64,000 bases of DNA. Origin: Toxorhynchites rutilus septentrionalis. Lineage: Eukaryota > Arthropoda > Insecta > Diptera > Culicidae. The stretch lies in NCBI RefSeq assembly GCF_029784135.1, contig NC_073746.1:93308575-93372574 (forward strand). The letters run 5' to 3'. Positions 44,394-55,740 of the stretch are shown one piece after another. The notes under the pieces are model-generated. The model was not told the origin of the DNA. It searched no databases and was given only the letters and a program-made list of their open reading frames with translations. The position numbers and the translations under genes are program-made. Position 1 is the stretch's first letter; each line of letters starts with the position of its first letter.

Positions 44394-47300
44394 TGAAATG
44401 GCCAGTCCTAGATGCCAATCGAGGGAGTCATCCGGCGGTGGCCGTTGCCCTTCGGACGAATCGATCCGCTCCGAGGGCGACCGGGACGGGCAGAATTCGG
44501 GCGCCAATCTGAGCCCGGTTTCGATAACGCTCCCACCGAGCCTTCCGCCAGCAGCCGCCGCCGCCCTCCTGCCTCAGCATTCAGCCGCTATGGCCGCCTA
44601 CCTGAACGTGGCAGCCGTTGCGGCCCAGCAGAACCGACTGCTGCTCGGGTCGCCGTTGGCCGGCCTTGCAGCGGCCCGAAACGGGTCCCCACCGATGCTG
44701 CCTCCGCTGGCTTCGCCGACGGACGAGAGTGACGACGCGGTGTTGGATTTCAGCAAAAAACGCACCGACAGCGGTGGCACCGGGGATGACGATGGTGGAA
44801 GCGATTGTGACGAGGGGGACGCGGTGAATCTGAGCGCGAAATCCGGTGACAACAGTCCGCTAGATCTGTCGGTTAGCACTAGGAAGCGAATGGGTGATGA
44901 CTCCGATTCGCCCCCGCCCCGGAAAGCCTCCAGACCGCTCGACTACAAACCGGCGATCGTTACGCCCTGGAGTTCTCCGGTTACGGCGCAACATCCGTAC
45001 TTTGCTGCCGCCGTGGCTGCAGCTGGGCTCTCCCCGAAAAACAACCACGGGGATTGGAATGGAAAGCACAAAGGTGTCACAAATGAAGCCGCAAAAGCCT
45101 TGGAAAAGATGACCGAACTGAGCCGTCTTGGAGGTGAGGAAATCTATCGTCCTTCAAACAACAACAACAACTCGGCAGGAGGTCCGGGAGGTGCCACCGC
45201 AGGCGGTGGACGCCATAGCGCTTGGCAATCACACTGGCTCAACAAAGGAGCTGACTCGGCCAAGGATGTGCTGAAGTGTGTCTGGTGCAAACAGAGCTTC
45301 CCGTCGCTGGCAGCTATGACCACTCACATGAAAGAGACCAAGCACTGCGGAGTAAGCGTTCCTCCGGGCACGGGCATGCAACAGCAGCCCCAGCACCCCC
45401 AACAGATGCAGTCGCAGCAACACAACTCATCCGGCGGTCCCAACATGGACCGCAATGCTTCCAATAAACCATCACCCAGCGAGTTGAATCTGTTGATCAA
45501 AGAAACGATGCCTCTCCCGCGTAAACTGGTCCGCGGTCAGGACGTTTGGTTGGGTAAAGGGGCTGAGCAAACGCGCCAAATCTTGAAGTGCATGTGGTGT
45601 GGCCAAAGCTTCCGATCGCTCGCCGAAATGACGTCCCATATGCAGCAAACTCAGCACTACACCAACATCATCTCACAGGAACAGATCATATCGTGGAAGT
45701 CGTCGGACGGTGAGAAACCCGGTAGTGCTCCGGGGCCAAGCGGAAACACCTCGACCAGTGCTTCGGGAGCTCCTAGTGCACCCGCTGCCCAAGCCAACAG
45801 CCATGTCAGCGCTGTGCTGACGTGTAAAGTTTGTGATCAAGCGTTCTCCTCGTTGAAGGAACTCAGCAATCACATGGTGAAAAATGCTCACTACAAAGAG
45901 CACATCATGCGGTCGATCACCGAGAGTGGCGGCCGGAGGCGACAGACGCGAGAGAAACGGAAGAAATCGCTTCCCGTGAGAAAACTACTCGAAATGGAAC
46001 GCGCCCAGCAGGACTTCAAGAACGGTGATAACCCTTCCGCTAGTAGTGTCGCCAACAAGCCCATCCGTGATCTTGGCGCCGGGAAAATTACATGCGAAAA
46101 GTGCAACGAGAAAATCGAAACCACAATGTTCGTTGATCATATCAGACAGTGTATCGGGGGAACGGCGATCTTGCAGGCCCAACAGCAGCGTGAGAAATTC
46201 AAGAATGCACTCCTCTCCAACACCATCATCCCACCGGATTCCATTAGCCCGGTAACGCCCTCGAGCAGGGACGGTCGGAAATCGGTAGGGGATGACTTAT
46301 CGTCGCCACTGTCGCTCCAGAAATCCCCCATGCCGGCGGATTTGTCCTCCCCGTCTTCCGCCAAGAAAGACGGGAACAAGAGTTCCTCTCCGTCGGTGCT
46401 GAACGCGATCGAGCAACTGATCGAGAAGAGCTTCGATACCCGCTCGCGCCATCCTAGCACCAACTTCGGTAACACCAACCAAAGTTCGACCCCGCTTGGG
46501 TCGAGCATTCTCAAGCGGTTGGGGATCGATGAGAGCGTAGATTACACCAAACCACTGGTGGACCCACAGACGATGAATCTGCTGAGAAGCTACCACCAGC
46601 AGCAGTACATTTCTCAGTTTGGAAGACGGGAGCGAAGTGGCAGCGAGTCGAGCTCCATTTCCGAGCGGGGATCCAGCCGGGTTGACTCGTTGACACCGGA
46701 GAAAAAGTATGACACACCAAGTCATTCGACGCCGCGAGGAACTCCCGATCGGCAGTTCTTGGAAGAGCACAATAACAGTGACGAGCAGCAGCAACAGGTC
46801 AACATCAAGAGGGAAGTGCAAAGCGATGACGAGGACGACGAGGAGAAGCAGGAACAACCACCGAAGCTGAAAATCAAGAAAGAGCTGGACGAAGACGAGG
46901 AGGAAGTCGGCACAATGCTGCGTCCACCGAGCAAATCGAACGAGGAACTGGTGACGGACGTGGAGAAGGAGTTCAGGCGACGCAACAGTGTCGCATCTAG
47001 TCCAGCACCGAGTCCACGAATGTCTACGGCGAGCGTTCCGTTGAGTCCAGCGGCTAGTCCGGTGAGTGATCATCATTCCATCGCTTCGCGATCGACACCG
47101 GGTGTGGCGGACGGTGGTGGTAAGTCGAAGCAGCCGTCGGGAGGAGGTAGTGTGAGCAGCAGTTTGGGTGCACTTTCGTCGATGTTCGATAGTTTGACGG
47201 GGGCGAACAGTGCAGCAAACGCGGACGCAGGCGGGGGTAGTTCGGGCAAGAAACCAAGTGCCCATCCATTGGCGGCGCTGCAGAAGCTCTGCGATAAGAC

Positions 47301-47820
47301 GGAGACAACACCGAGCGGCCGGGGTGGTTCCAGCAGTGCTCTGCTGTCGGCCACGACCAACAGCCAGGCTAGCAGACCAACGCCGGGTTCGATTTTGGCC
47401 TTTAGCTGGGCCTGTAACGATGCGGTTGTGTCGGATGAATCGGTTATCAAGTGTGCGTATTGCGATACCACTTTCACCACGAAGGGTGCCTACCGGCACC
47501 ATCTGTCGAAGGCTCACTTCGTAAATGACGACGTGTTTCATGATCCGAAAAATCATTCGTTGAAGCCGGGATCACCGCATTCACCCAAGTCCACTAGTGG
47601 CCGCGATAGCGCGGCGACAAACGAGGGCGGTGGAACACCTGTGCACCAAGCAGGATGCAGTAGCAGCGGCGGCGGTGGTGGCAATGGTGGAAATGGGCAG
47701 GCCAAAAGTCCGCCCCCAGCGCAATCACCGGCGGCAGCGGCGGCATTCGACGAGAGTCCGCACTCCAAGTTTCTCAAGTACACCGAACTGGCCAAGCAAC
47801 TGTCATCCAAATACGTCTGA
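44394..47820 (+). CDS. tsh: teashirt/tiptop, coding exon 2 (zinc-finger exon)
   Basis: Teashirt-family proteins are nuclear zinc-finger transcription factors, mostly repressors, that pattern trunk, gut, leg and eye. The exon follows the acceptor CTTGCAG (44393) and adds 1141 codons plus a stop; with exon 1 the protein is 1160 aa. Domains in full-protein numbering: EMASPRCQSRES near 20-31; PLDLS CtBP-binding motif at 174-178; finger 1 around 312-338 (CVWCKQSF...H...H); finger 2 around 416-442 (CMWCGQSF); finger 3 around 494-520 (CKVCDQAF). An atypical CEKC...H...C motif lies around 584-608, an acidic Lys/Glu stretch around 800-840, and finger 4 around 1037-1064 (CAYCDTTFTTKGAYRHHLSK). The end is KYTELAKQLSSKYV. 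Widely spaced CxxC-H-H fingers with SFxSLAxMTxHM are diagnostic of teashirt. The fourth finger is a Tiptop trait, so this is probably the single ancestral gene of non-drosophilid insects (tsh/tio). The exon is intact and GC-rich. The large antisense frame (46297-47556, minus) is a shadow. Confidence 0.97.
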
Positions 47821-48140
47821 CATTCCTAAGTCTCCAGCTCACGCATCCAACCTCCTCCGGGGGTAGGTTCGTTAATTTGTGCTGTTTATTGTAAATAATC
47901 GGCGAAACTCGGCCGGAACGCAGAGTGATGGACACGTCCAGAACGTAAGTTTGTGTGTAAGCGCGCGCTCTAGAACAACACCGGGAGAGGAATCAAAACA
48001 GGGCAGAAAATCGTTTATGTGGAGGGGGAGTTAGCAAGGGATAGGAGGGACAGCGAGCCCATAGCGAGGCAGTAAATTATGTATTTATGTGTGTTTCCAT
48101 TGCTGCTTTGGGTGCGTCGTTCAATAACCATGCTTCGAAG

Positions 48141-48187
<47 letters not shown>

Positions 48188-48960
48188 AGATGGGAGGAAA
48201 GAGACTAAGATAAAGAGAAGTCGGTACGGGAAGAAACCCGATAAACAACAGAAGCGGCAGGTTTTTCCCTGTGTGTATATATCTATGTAGCTCAGTTCTT
48301 TTTTTTTTCTTTTCCGTGTTTTCAAGTGGCGGTCTCTTAACAAGTGTTAGTGGATCTCCTTTTCCGCTTCTTTTAAATCACTCGCTTTAATGGGTTTTAT
48401 ATACACAGTTTGCAAGAGCCGGGAGGCGCAGAGTAAAAACAAACACACATACACATTCTAACGTCTCGGAACAGGTCTCTGCGGTGGTTTGGAATACCAA
48501 GTAGAGCAAATATATGTGTGGTAGGCCTGCTGCAGCGGTGTGGGTTAAGTTGAAGTGCAGTCTTCAGGCGCAAATAAAATGAAAAAAAGCTACGGAGAAC
48601 GGAGAAGAAATCAATCAAGAAAATAAAGCCAGCGTCAGCGAAAAATAAAGAGCAGACCGCGTGTGGAAAGGGTAAAATACAACAGACACAGAGAGCCACA
48701 CAGTCGGAAGACGGCGGTTCTCCAAATCGGGACGGAAACAAAATGGAGTTCTGCGTGGTGGCTCTGAAAGATGGCTCACGCACCATGGGCATATTGAGCA
48801 ACAAATTCCTTGCAAAAAAGGGATTTGATTGTGACACAGAGATGCCAGTTTTTGTTTTTTTTTCTGGTGTAAATTCGTAGACTTTTTCTAAGCTACAAAT
48901 TGATTAGTTTTAAATAAATTGCAATATGGCATATTGAATAAAGTCATATTTCGCACAAAT
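47821..48960 (+). other. Probable teashirt 3' UTR
   Basis: It follows the TGA stop. The sequence stays GC-richer and purine-rich to about 48840 and then drops to AT-rich. Two polyadenylation signals lie close together at 48913-48918 and 48937-48942 (AATAAA), with earlier AATAAA words at about 48573-48650. A (GT)n tract lies at about 48149-48187. The end is inferred; longer 3' UTRs are possible (see 55740-58160). Confidence 0.55.
48149..48187. repeat. (GT)n microsatellite
   Basis: About 38 bp of alternating GT inside the probable 3' UTR. Confidence 0.9.
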
Positions 48961-49062
48961 AACCACACATGTTTGACACGTTTATGTAGAATGGCACATA
49001 TATTAGTTTCTTAAAATAAAAAAATATCTGGTCTACAGAAATATGCCCTTTTTCAAATCCTC

Positions 49063-50627
49063 TAACCCTTTAACGGGTACTGGCAACTATATTGCCACCA
49101 ACGATTTTATTTTGTTTCTCTCCTTTAACAACAAACTATCACTTATAACCTTATGTGGTAACTTGTTCTGATGTCTAGCAACATTCCTGAAAAAATAAAA
49201 AAACTGTTCATTTTGGAGCCATTTTTGTGTTAACAACTCCCAATTTAGAGCAGCAAGAGTAAATTTCCCGTAAAGTCATTGAAAAACAGTCATTTCGTTG
49301 AAGCTTTCAAAACATATGAACTGTTTAGGACCTGCTGAGTCTGATCATGAGTTTTGTTTGAGTTTGTTTTAAATTTTAATTTTTTTTGTATTTGAATTTT
49401 CGATGTTAAAATTAAAATACAAAAAAAATATATTTTTTACCATCAAGTGTTTTCCGCTAGACGGTCAGGTGGCAGCTATATTGCCACAAATTTTTTAAAT
49501 GTTTTTGATTATTTTGCGTACTGAAAAAATTTTTTTTTGTGTATTTCAGAATGTAAACATGTCACGAATTTCGGACGTTTTTTCGAGCTCCGTAAAAATA
49601 AAACAAAGAATATTTTTGCTATCCATTAATTCATTATTTGTTCATCTATCTTTTAACAATAAAACACAAATTGAACGGAGAAAAAATAATCATAACTAGA
49701 ATAGTTATGAGCTGCTGACGTGAGGGGGTTCCAAAAAAAATTGTGTCATGGCGTACACGATTCCAGCTCTTCTGGTTATCTGAAACAAAAAATGTAAAGG
49801 GTTGTATCTAGAACACGACCGCATATTTTCGACGTAGAACTACGCAATTACATATGCAACCCACTTGTTTACCACTTCGAATATTATTTTAGAATGCATC
49901 GAAATTTTTGTAATAGATTATGTTCTTCGTTACAAATAAATTTGATGAACGTCCTTTTACGTTTAATATGATGCCTAGTACTACCAAAATATATGAACGG
50001 AAGAATTGTCAAACGATCATTGTATATTACATTTCCCTTTGAAATTATTGCACATCTCATGTTTACGCAGTTCTCGAACCGTGAAAGTTCATTCACCTCT
50101 AGTATCTGAAATGACGATTTTCCCAGGCTTCTCAGCTTAAAAGTACCTTTTTGGGAAAACATTCCGGTCTGCACAACGACAAGCGAGTACAAAAGTAATC
50201 AACATAAAAAATATCGGACAAGTCAAATGACAAAATGGCGGTCGTTTGAAAAACAAAATGTGGTTTAAAACGTTTGTTCTTACGTTGCCCGATTTTTTTT
50301 TAAATAGTGAAATTTAAAAAGTATCATTTTTAGACGTTCATGCGATAAAGATATGCATGCAAATTGTATTCATATAAATTCGACATGAATCGGTTCAGTA
50401 GAACCTAAAATATCGTGTACGCCAGTTCGAAAAACCTGGTTTCGAGAAAAACGCGTTTGAAGTTCATTGGGTTAGATACCGCATCACTAAAATGGCTCTA
50501 ATTCGGTAAATAATAAGATTTTTGATGAGTCCTTTCTAGAGTATATTCTTGAATGCCTAAACTACAGAAATATGAAGGAATTTTTCTTTGATTTTTTTCA
50601 AATTTCTACTGCCTTAAAGGGTTAAAC
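49063..50627. repeat. Possible element with AACCCTTTAA ends
   Basis: AACCCTTTAACGGGTACTGG at about 49065 and, inverted, the end AACCCTTTAAGGCAGTAGA at about 50624 could be terminal repeats of a 1.56-kb element. Inside, ACTATATTGCCACCAA (about 49086) and GCTATATTGCCACAAA (about 49476) repeat. The terminal match is only about 10 bp, so the assignment is weak. No coding region is recognised. Confidence 0.3.
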
Positions 50628-50785
50628 GAATTCAGGCAAAATGCTTAACTGTAATTCACTGTAATCAATTTAGCTCAAATCTTAGATGAATTCTCACAGA
50701 GCTTTGATTGAAAATATGTTCTAATTTGGCTAGCAAAATCAAACGGAATTGAAATTTGATTTTAATTAAGCTGAGATGTATATTA

Positions 50786-51014
50786 ATTGAGGGGCTTAGA
50801 ATGAAAGGGGTGTAAGTGATTTGATCGATTTCTCTACATCGACTCTATATTTTGGTCATTACTTCGCAGCAAATACATTCCCAACTGTTTTTCACAATGT
50901 GGAAGGTAGTTCAGAACCTCATCTATCGGAATCTATAGCAAACTTAAATTGGAACGTTTTTGCAGTTGAGTTCGATCAAGTCACTTACACTCTTTTCATT
51001 CTAAGCCCCTCAAT
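50786..51014. mobile_element. MITE (229 bp) with 43-bp terminal inverted repeats
   Basis: ATTGAGGGGCTTAGAATGAA starts the left end, and the inverted right end matches over 43 bp with three mismatches, continuing through GTGTAAGTGA and TTGATCGA. It is flanked by TA on both sides (50784-50785 and 51015-51016). No transposase. A TA target and long ends point to a Tc1/mariner-type non-autonomous element. Confidence 0.8.
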
Positions 51015-51016
51015 TA

Positions 51017-51880
51017 TAAATGTCTATATAACTCGACTAAAATTTATTTGAAGTTGAAAATTAATGGGCGTTGTTCCACAACAAAACCGCATAATGACGT
51101 AAGACTACCAAATAAAATGAGCGTTCAGTTACTTTATTTCAAGTATTTTTCATGGATAGCTATACATTGTCCCATTTGTCTTGCAATTTGTGGATACCAC
51201 GTCAAAAGAACTATTCCTCTTCAGAAGCAAATCAGTATTCCACATTTCCGTAGGAATTCAAACGCTGCATAGCAAGTGCGTGTCCCATTGATGGAAATAA
51301 ATGGTAGCCGGGAGGAGCCAAATCTGTTGAGTAAACCGCATGTGAAAAAACTCCCCAACCAAGTAACTCAATCGTTCACTCTACCGGTTTTGCAGTGTGT
51401 GATTATCGTTCAATAAATTCACTTTCTGTTGTCTGTTTTTGGTAGGTTGATCTTTTTGCATCCAAATATTGATTCAGATTGATCATTTGTTTTCTATTTC
51501 ATTCAGTATCATGTTTTCTATTTCACAGTAGATCAAATCTTCTGATCCCACCAAACACAAAGCCGTGAAACCGATTTTGGTTCCCCTAAACATACCCAAT
51601 ATTATTGACGGTTAAAATTTTTAGTCTTTTTATCGCTGGTTACAATCCGATGGAGAAATTACTTCCTTTTATACCTTGCGAGCAGCATTTCACACATGAT
51701 TTTTCGGTTTTCGTGCTGTCGTATCGATCAAGACATATTTGCCTTGTCGATCAAGACATATTTGTACAGTATGGTCTACCTCGTGTGCGCATACGACAAT
51801 CTTCAATTGAGCAAACCCGAAGGTTTGCTCAATTGCTCAAGATGCTCGCTGAGACCATCTAGCGATTCCATGATAACAAG
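51017..51880. other. AT-rich DNA with a 23-bp duplication and a 13-bp perfect hairpin
   Basis: CGATCAAGACATATTTG occurs at 51725 and again at 51748. A perfect hairpin lies at 51805-51834 (AATTGAGCAAACC, CGAA loop, GGTTTGCTCAATT). No gene recognised; the short frames at 51605-51905 overlap each other and have no known motif. Confidence 0.4.
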
Positions 51881-52632
51881 CAGGGCCCGAAATCTTCAAA
51901 GGTGAAAAATGAAGACCGTCTCTATTCTCAGTAGCTCCGCTTCTACTAGAACTGCTTCGACAGTCGCCCCAACAAAAAGTGACTTGCCTAGAAAATAAAT
52001 TGACTAGCGTTGACTAGTGAAGATGACTGCTGAACTAGTTCAGTCAGTGGTTATTTTAACTGATTCGACTAATAAATACAAATCTGCATCTTCATTCAAC
52101 TGACTTCAATCCACACTTCCATTTCCCCCTAGCACTAATTTTTTACCCGCATACGCAATTTTACTTTTACGTCCATATAAAGAGGAACGAAAACATGATT
52201 TCTGATGCAAAAAAAAAGTTACCCCGCGTTAGTATTAGCAAATAGCGTGCAAAATAGCGCACTCGCTATTTTATACGTTTGAGTAATTTTCGTGTACGAT
52301 ACAAAAGAATCTAGCTCACCTGTAGTGTATGTCAAACCACGTTGAACTCAAACATCGATGCATGCACACGTACATGGGAAAGAGAAAGAGAGGAACGAAT
52401 TCGTTTTGGGGAAATTCACTTCAAAATGCAATGAGAACGATTTAACTGGGCAGAATGAAATGATATAGTCGAGTCGGTAGAGGGAGATAACGACTAAACG
52501 CCCGACTGACTGTTCAGTCGTTTTGGCGAAGAAACTGCGTGAAGCCAAAAGTCATTACTAACTGAATACGGATATAGTCAGTCAGACAGTCAGCTGACTA
52601 TCCTCAGTTGACTATGACTATGCAGAGCCCTG
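51881..52632. mobile_element. hAT-type non-autonomous element (752 bp)
   Basis: It begins CAGGGCCCGAAATC and ends GCAGAGCCCTG. It is flanked by a perfect 8-bp duplication ATAACAAG (51873-51880 and 52633-52640). An 8-bp target duplication with short CAGGGC ends is the hAT signature. The interior is full of GACTGA/TCAGTC words (CAGTCAGTGG, GACTGACTGTTCAGTCG, AGTCAGTCAGACAGTCAGCT). There is no transposase. Confidence 0.85.
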
Positions 52633-52738
52633 ATAACAAGCTCAAACAATTTTGCCAAAGCACAAGGGAAGTGATGCCGCGATAATTATTAACATCCCAC
52701 CTATTTCCTCTTTATAGACTGGGAACATATGCGACAGC

Positions 52739-53002
52739 TTGGCGATAGTCCACGGAAAGTTGGAATATATGGAGCGGCAGGTTCAACAAGTCTCCATGGT
52801 CGTTTTGAGGAAACCAAAGGTGATTCGGTCCGGTCCCGGTCCCGGATTAAACGACTTTTTGAACTTTGAGAATGACTTAGAAGTTATTTCCGTATTTGGT
52901 GTCAACTCTGCTCAGGGTTTGGCTAGAAAGACGGATGTAACTAGCGACATGCTCGATATGGTCGTCGCGTTCATCGGTGAAAACACTGGCGAATTTTTCT
53001 GA
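52739..53002 (+). CDS. Unrecognised 87-codon open frame
   Basis: The frame has a fairly balanced composition (words IRSGPGPGLNDFLNFENDLE and TSDMLDMVVAFIGENTGEFF). It is unusual for the AT-rich surroundings, but it has no known domain, no obvious start context and no neighbouring exon. It could be a coding fragment or a relic of a mobile element, or chance. Confidence 0.15.
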   Translation: MAIVHGKLEYMERQVQQVSMVVLRKPKVIRSGPGPGLNDFLNFENDLEVISVFGVNSAQGLARKTDVTSDMLDMVVAFIGENTGEFF

Positions 53003-55740
53003 AAATAGGTAGCAGATATCCTGTTGGCAAGTCCGCTTCATGGCACTGCTCATTAACACACTTCCTGGCATTTGTATCACCATTATTCCACATTCAATCT
53101 ACCTTCAATCTCTATTTTACTTCAGTCTACCTTTGACAACGCATGAAAGCAACAATGTATCCGTTTAATGCAAAAATTCACAAACACTCTCTTTTAGCGA
53201 GCATGAAAATAGATACGATGCATCATTGAATCGAACCTTGGATTTGAAGTTGCGAACAAAATAGCTTCGCTGTATGTGACATTTTCTACTCACAACATTC
53301 TCTTGATCCTCTGGTGTGATTTTTCTCTCGCGCTTCATATCCAGCGGAACCGCTGTGTGACATTAAGACTGGCTGTTGCCTGCTCGACTGTTGACTGTTG
53401 TGGCGAGGCTATGCAACAGAAATCACGACTGGTTTCTATTTCACACAAAAAAATCACGCACAGACGGAACTTAAATAGCAATATTTTCTCTCTCACTCGT
53501 CAGTGCTCATAGAACGTGTACTGCATTTGTATTTCGAGCGATCGATCCACACGCTCCTGACTCGCAGTATTAAATTAAAAATGCTTCCCATTTTCGTCAA
53601 TCCAACTAGGGAATCGTAGTGTACAACATGCCACAAAAATTTAAAAGAATTTCCAACTACAAAGGTATACACATATCTAGGACATGTTTTCTGATTTGGC
53701 ACTCTTACTGAAGCACGCAGTTCTACGCCAAAAAAATTAATGAACAATTAAAAACGGTCCTTGATCGGAGGCCATGTCGAGCTGCCGGAACTGGAACGAC
53801 GTACAACATTCATGTTAACTTGACAGATACATCTCTCGATTCTACCAATCAACTGTTTGCTGTTCGTTGCTCTCCAGTTATTTTTGTTTTTTATCAAAAT
53901 CCCAAAGAAATCTTCGATTGAACGACATTACCGCAGAACTTGAGTACAAATGGAATCGAGGTGTTATTCAGGAACGTTTGTGTCTTTTTTTGCATACTGT
54001 GATAATGCTTTATCTGGCCAAAACATTTTTTTTTCATCTACAGGGTGGAGGTTTCGAATTCATTGAGTGGTCAGATTATCCCAAGAAATCTCTGAACACT
54101 CGATCATTCTGATGGTTATGTTTATTATGTAGTAACAACATTTCCTCATCCAAAAAGAGATTCTCGCAATCCGCGTGTCGCTTGAGAAGAATGCGTCCTT
54201 TTCACGACGTTCTTTTGATGACTGAGATATTCCGAGTTGTCTGGTAATTTAGATCCAGGTGGAATAGGATTCTAATTCCTATTTCCTGGGTAACTATCTT
54301 CATAGCATGTGGGATTCTGACGGACCGCTCAAGTCCATTGACTTGTAGGTATAATTCCGCCTCAAGAATCATTAAAATCATTGCGTTTAAAATATTTCAT
54401 CAGAACATGACATTTTTTCTAAGCTGGAACGCTTCTAGGAAGATGTTGTCCTACGTCAAAAAATAGTTTATAGCTTAATGGTTCATTGTAGATTTGATTA
54501 CCTTTAAAATTTCCAACAATAAACCTCTAATTAAAGTTTCTTTGCTTTTGTGCCTAAATTGGGTAAATTTTCCATAACTGACCCAAAAAAATCGGGCTTA
54601 TTATGCTCGCCAATTTTTGTTCATTTCGATTTTTGTTGAAATCATTTCATAGTCTGAATTTTAATTTAACTGTTTAATACACATGAACTTTATTCTAATT
54701 TAGGTGACACTCCCTCGATTTTAATAAGAGCATTTTCCAAATTTTGTCGAAATTGGTCTGAAATTTAAACAAAATTCTAATGAAATTAATTTTAAGTTGA
54801 TGCATAGACTTCTTGCTCTTAAGGTTCCAAATGTCATACAATTGTAAACTTACAATTCTCTAATTCCGCTATTTCCTGGTATATATTTCAAACTGTTTTA
54901 GTTCACATTTTCGATGATAATTTTTTTAGAAAATGTCCAAAGAAGGACCGTCTAAAATTTTTGAATATAAGTTTTTGACGTAGGATTACGTATTTTGAGA
55001 ACATTTTGAGGATACACATTGAAAAACTAACAATTCTAACAATCTATTGGGATATAGAAAATTTGATATTTCGATGATTTGCTAAAATAGCATTGAAATG
55101 AGGACTTTGTTACGCATTTTAGATGTTTTGAAGTCTTCCGAATCGTTCGAAGTTCAGTTCAAATGACTTTTTTAATCAACAACGAATGATTTCCTCAGCA
55201 TTTAAACACGCCTCAACAGATTCATATGAGGTGTTCTGAATTATTCAAATCGTTCGGAAGCTTATATTACAGATATTAAATGTCTTTTTAAATCAATTAT
55301 TGACACGTGGGAAATGAGATGCAATTCGAAAAAAAAACGAACCTTGATAAGTAACTGACAAGTTGGTAGGGTTGTATAACACCTTGTTTCAATCTCTTTC
55401 ACCCCCTTCAAGTCAGATTACATTGTTTGAAAAGGGACCGACGCACCGTTTAAGACTCCAGAGAAACTCCGTATATTGTGCCTACAGACCTATCATTCTC
55501 GGAAAATCAAACAAATCCGAAGACCTGCGAATATTTCCATAGATCTGGCATCCCTGCGCACACACGAAACGATTTTCTGTCCTGTCCAACCTCTCCACAC
55601 AACCAGAATACAAGCGATAGCAAACAAGATCTAAAAATTTGATTTTCTTGTCGGACACATGTGATAGCACATATCTTGATGATTGAAAATAATGACATTC
55701 GTTTTCGGTAAGTCAACACTCACCCAACTGTTCCAGTTAC
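53003..55740. other. AT-rich intergenic DNA, nothing recognised
   Basis: No gene, RNA or repeat family recognised. Short open frames on both strands only. Confidence 0.45.

Noticed and set aside
46297..47556. 419-codon minus-strand open frame
   Set aside because: It lies entirely opposite the teashirt coding exon, is Arg/Cys-rich, has no domain, and is explained by the codon bias of the sense strand.
44412..47866. Many other open frames overlapping teashirt exon 2
   Set aside because: All are alternative-frame shadows of the GC-rich exon.
48397..48837. 146-codon minus-strand frame
   Set aside because: It is opposite the probable 3' UTR, has no recognisable domain and is Phe/Leu/Cys-rich from purine-rich sense sequence.
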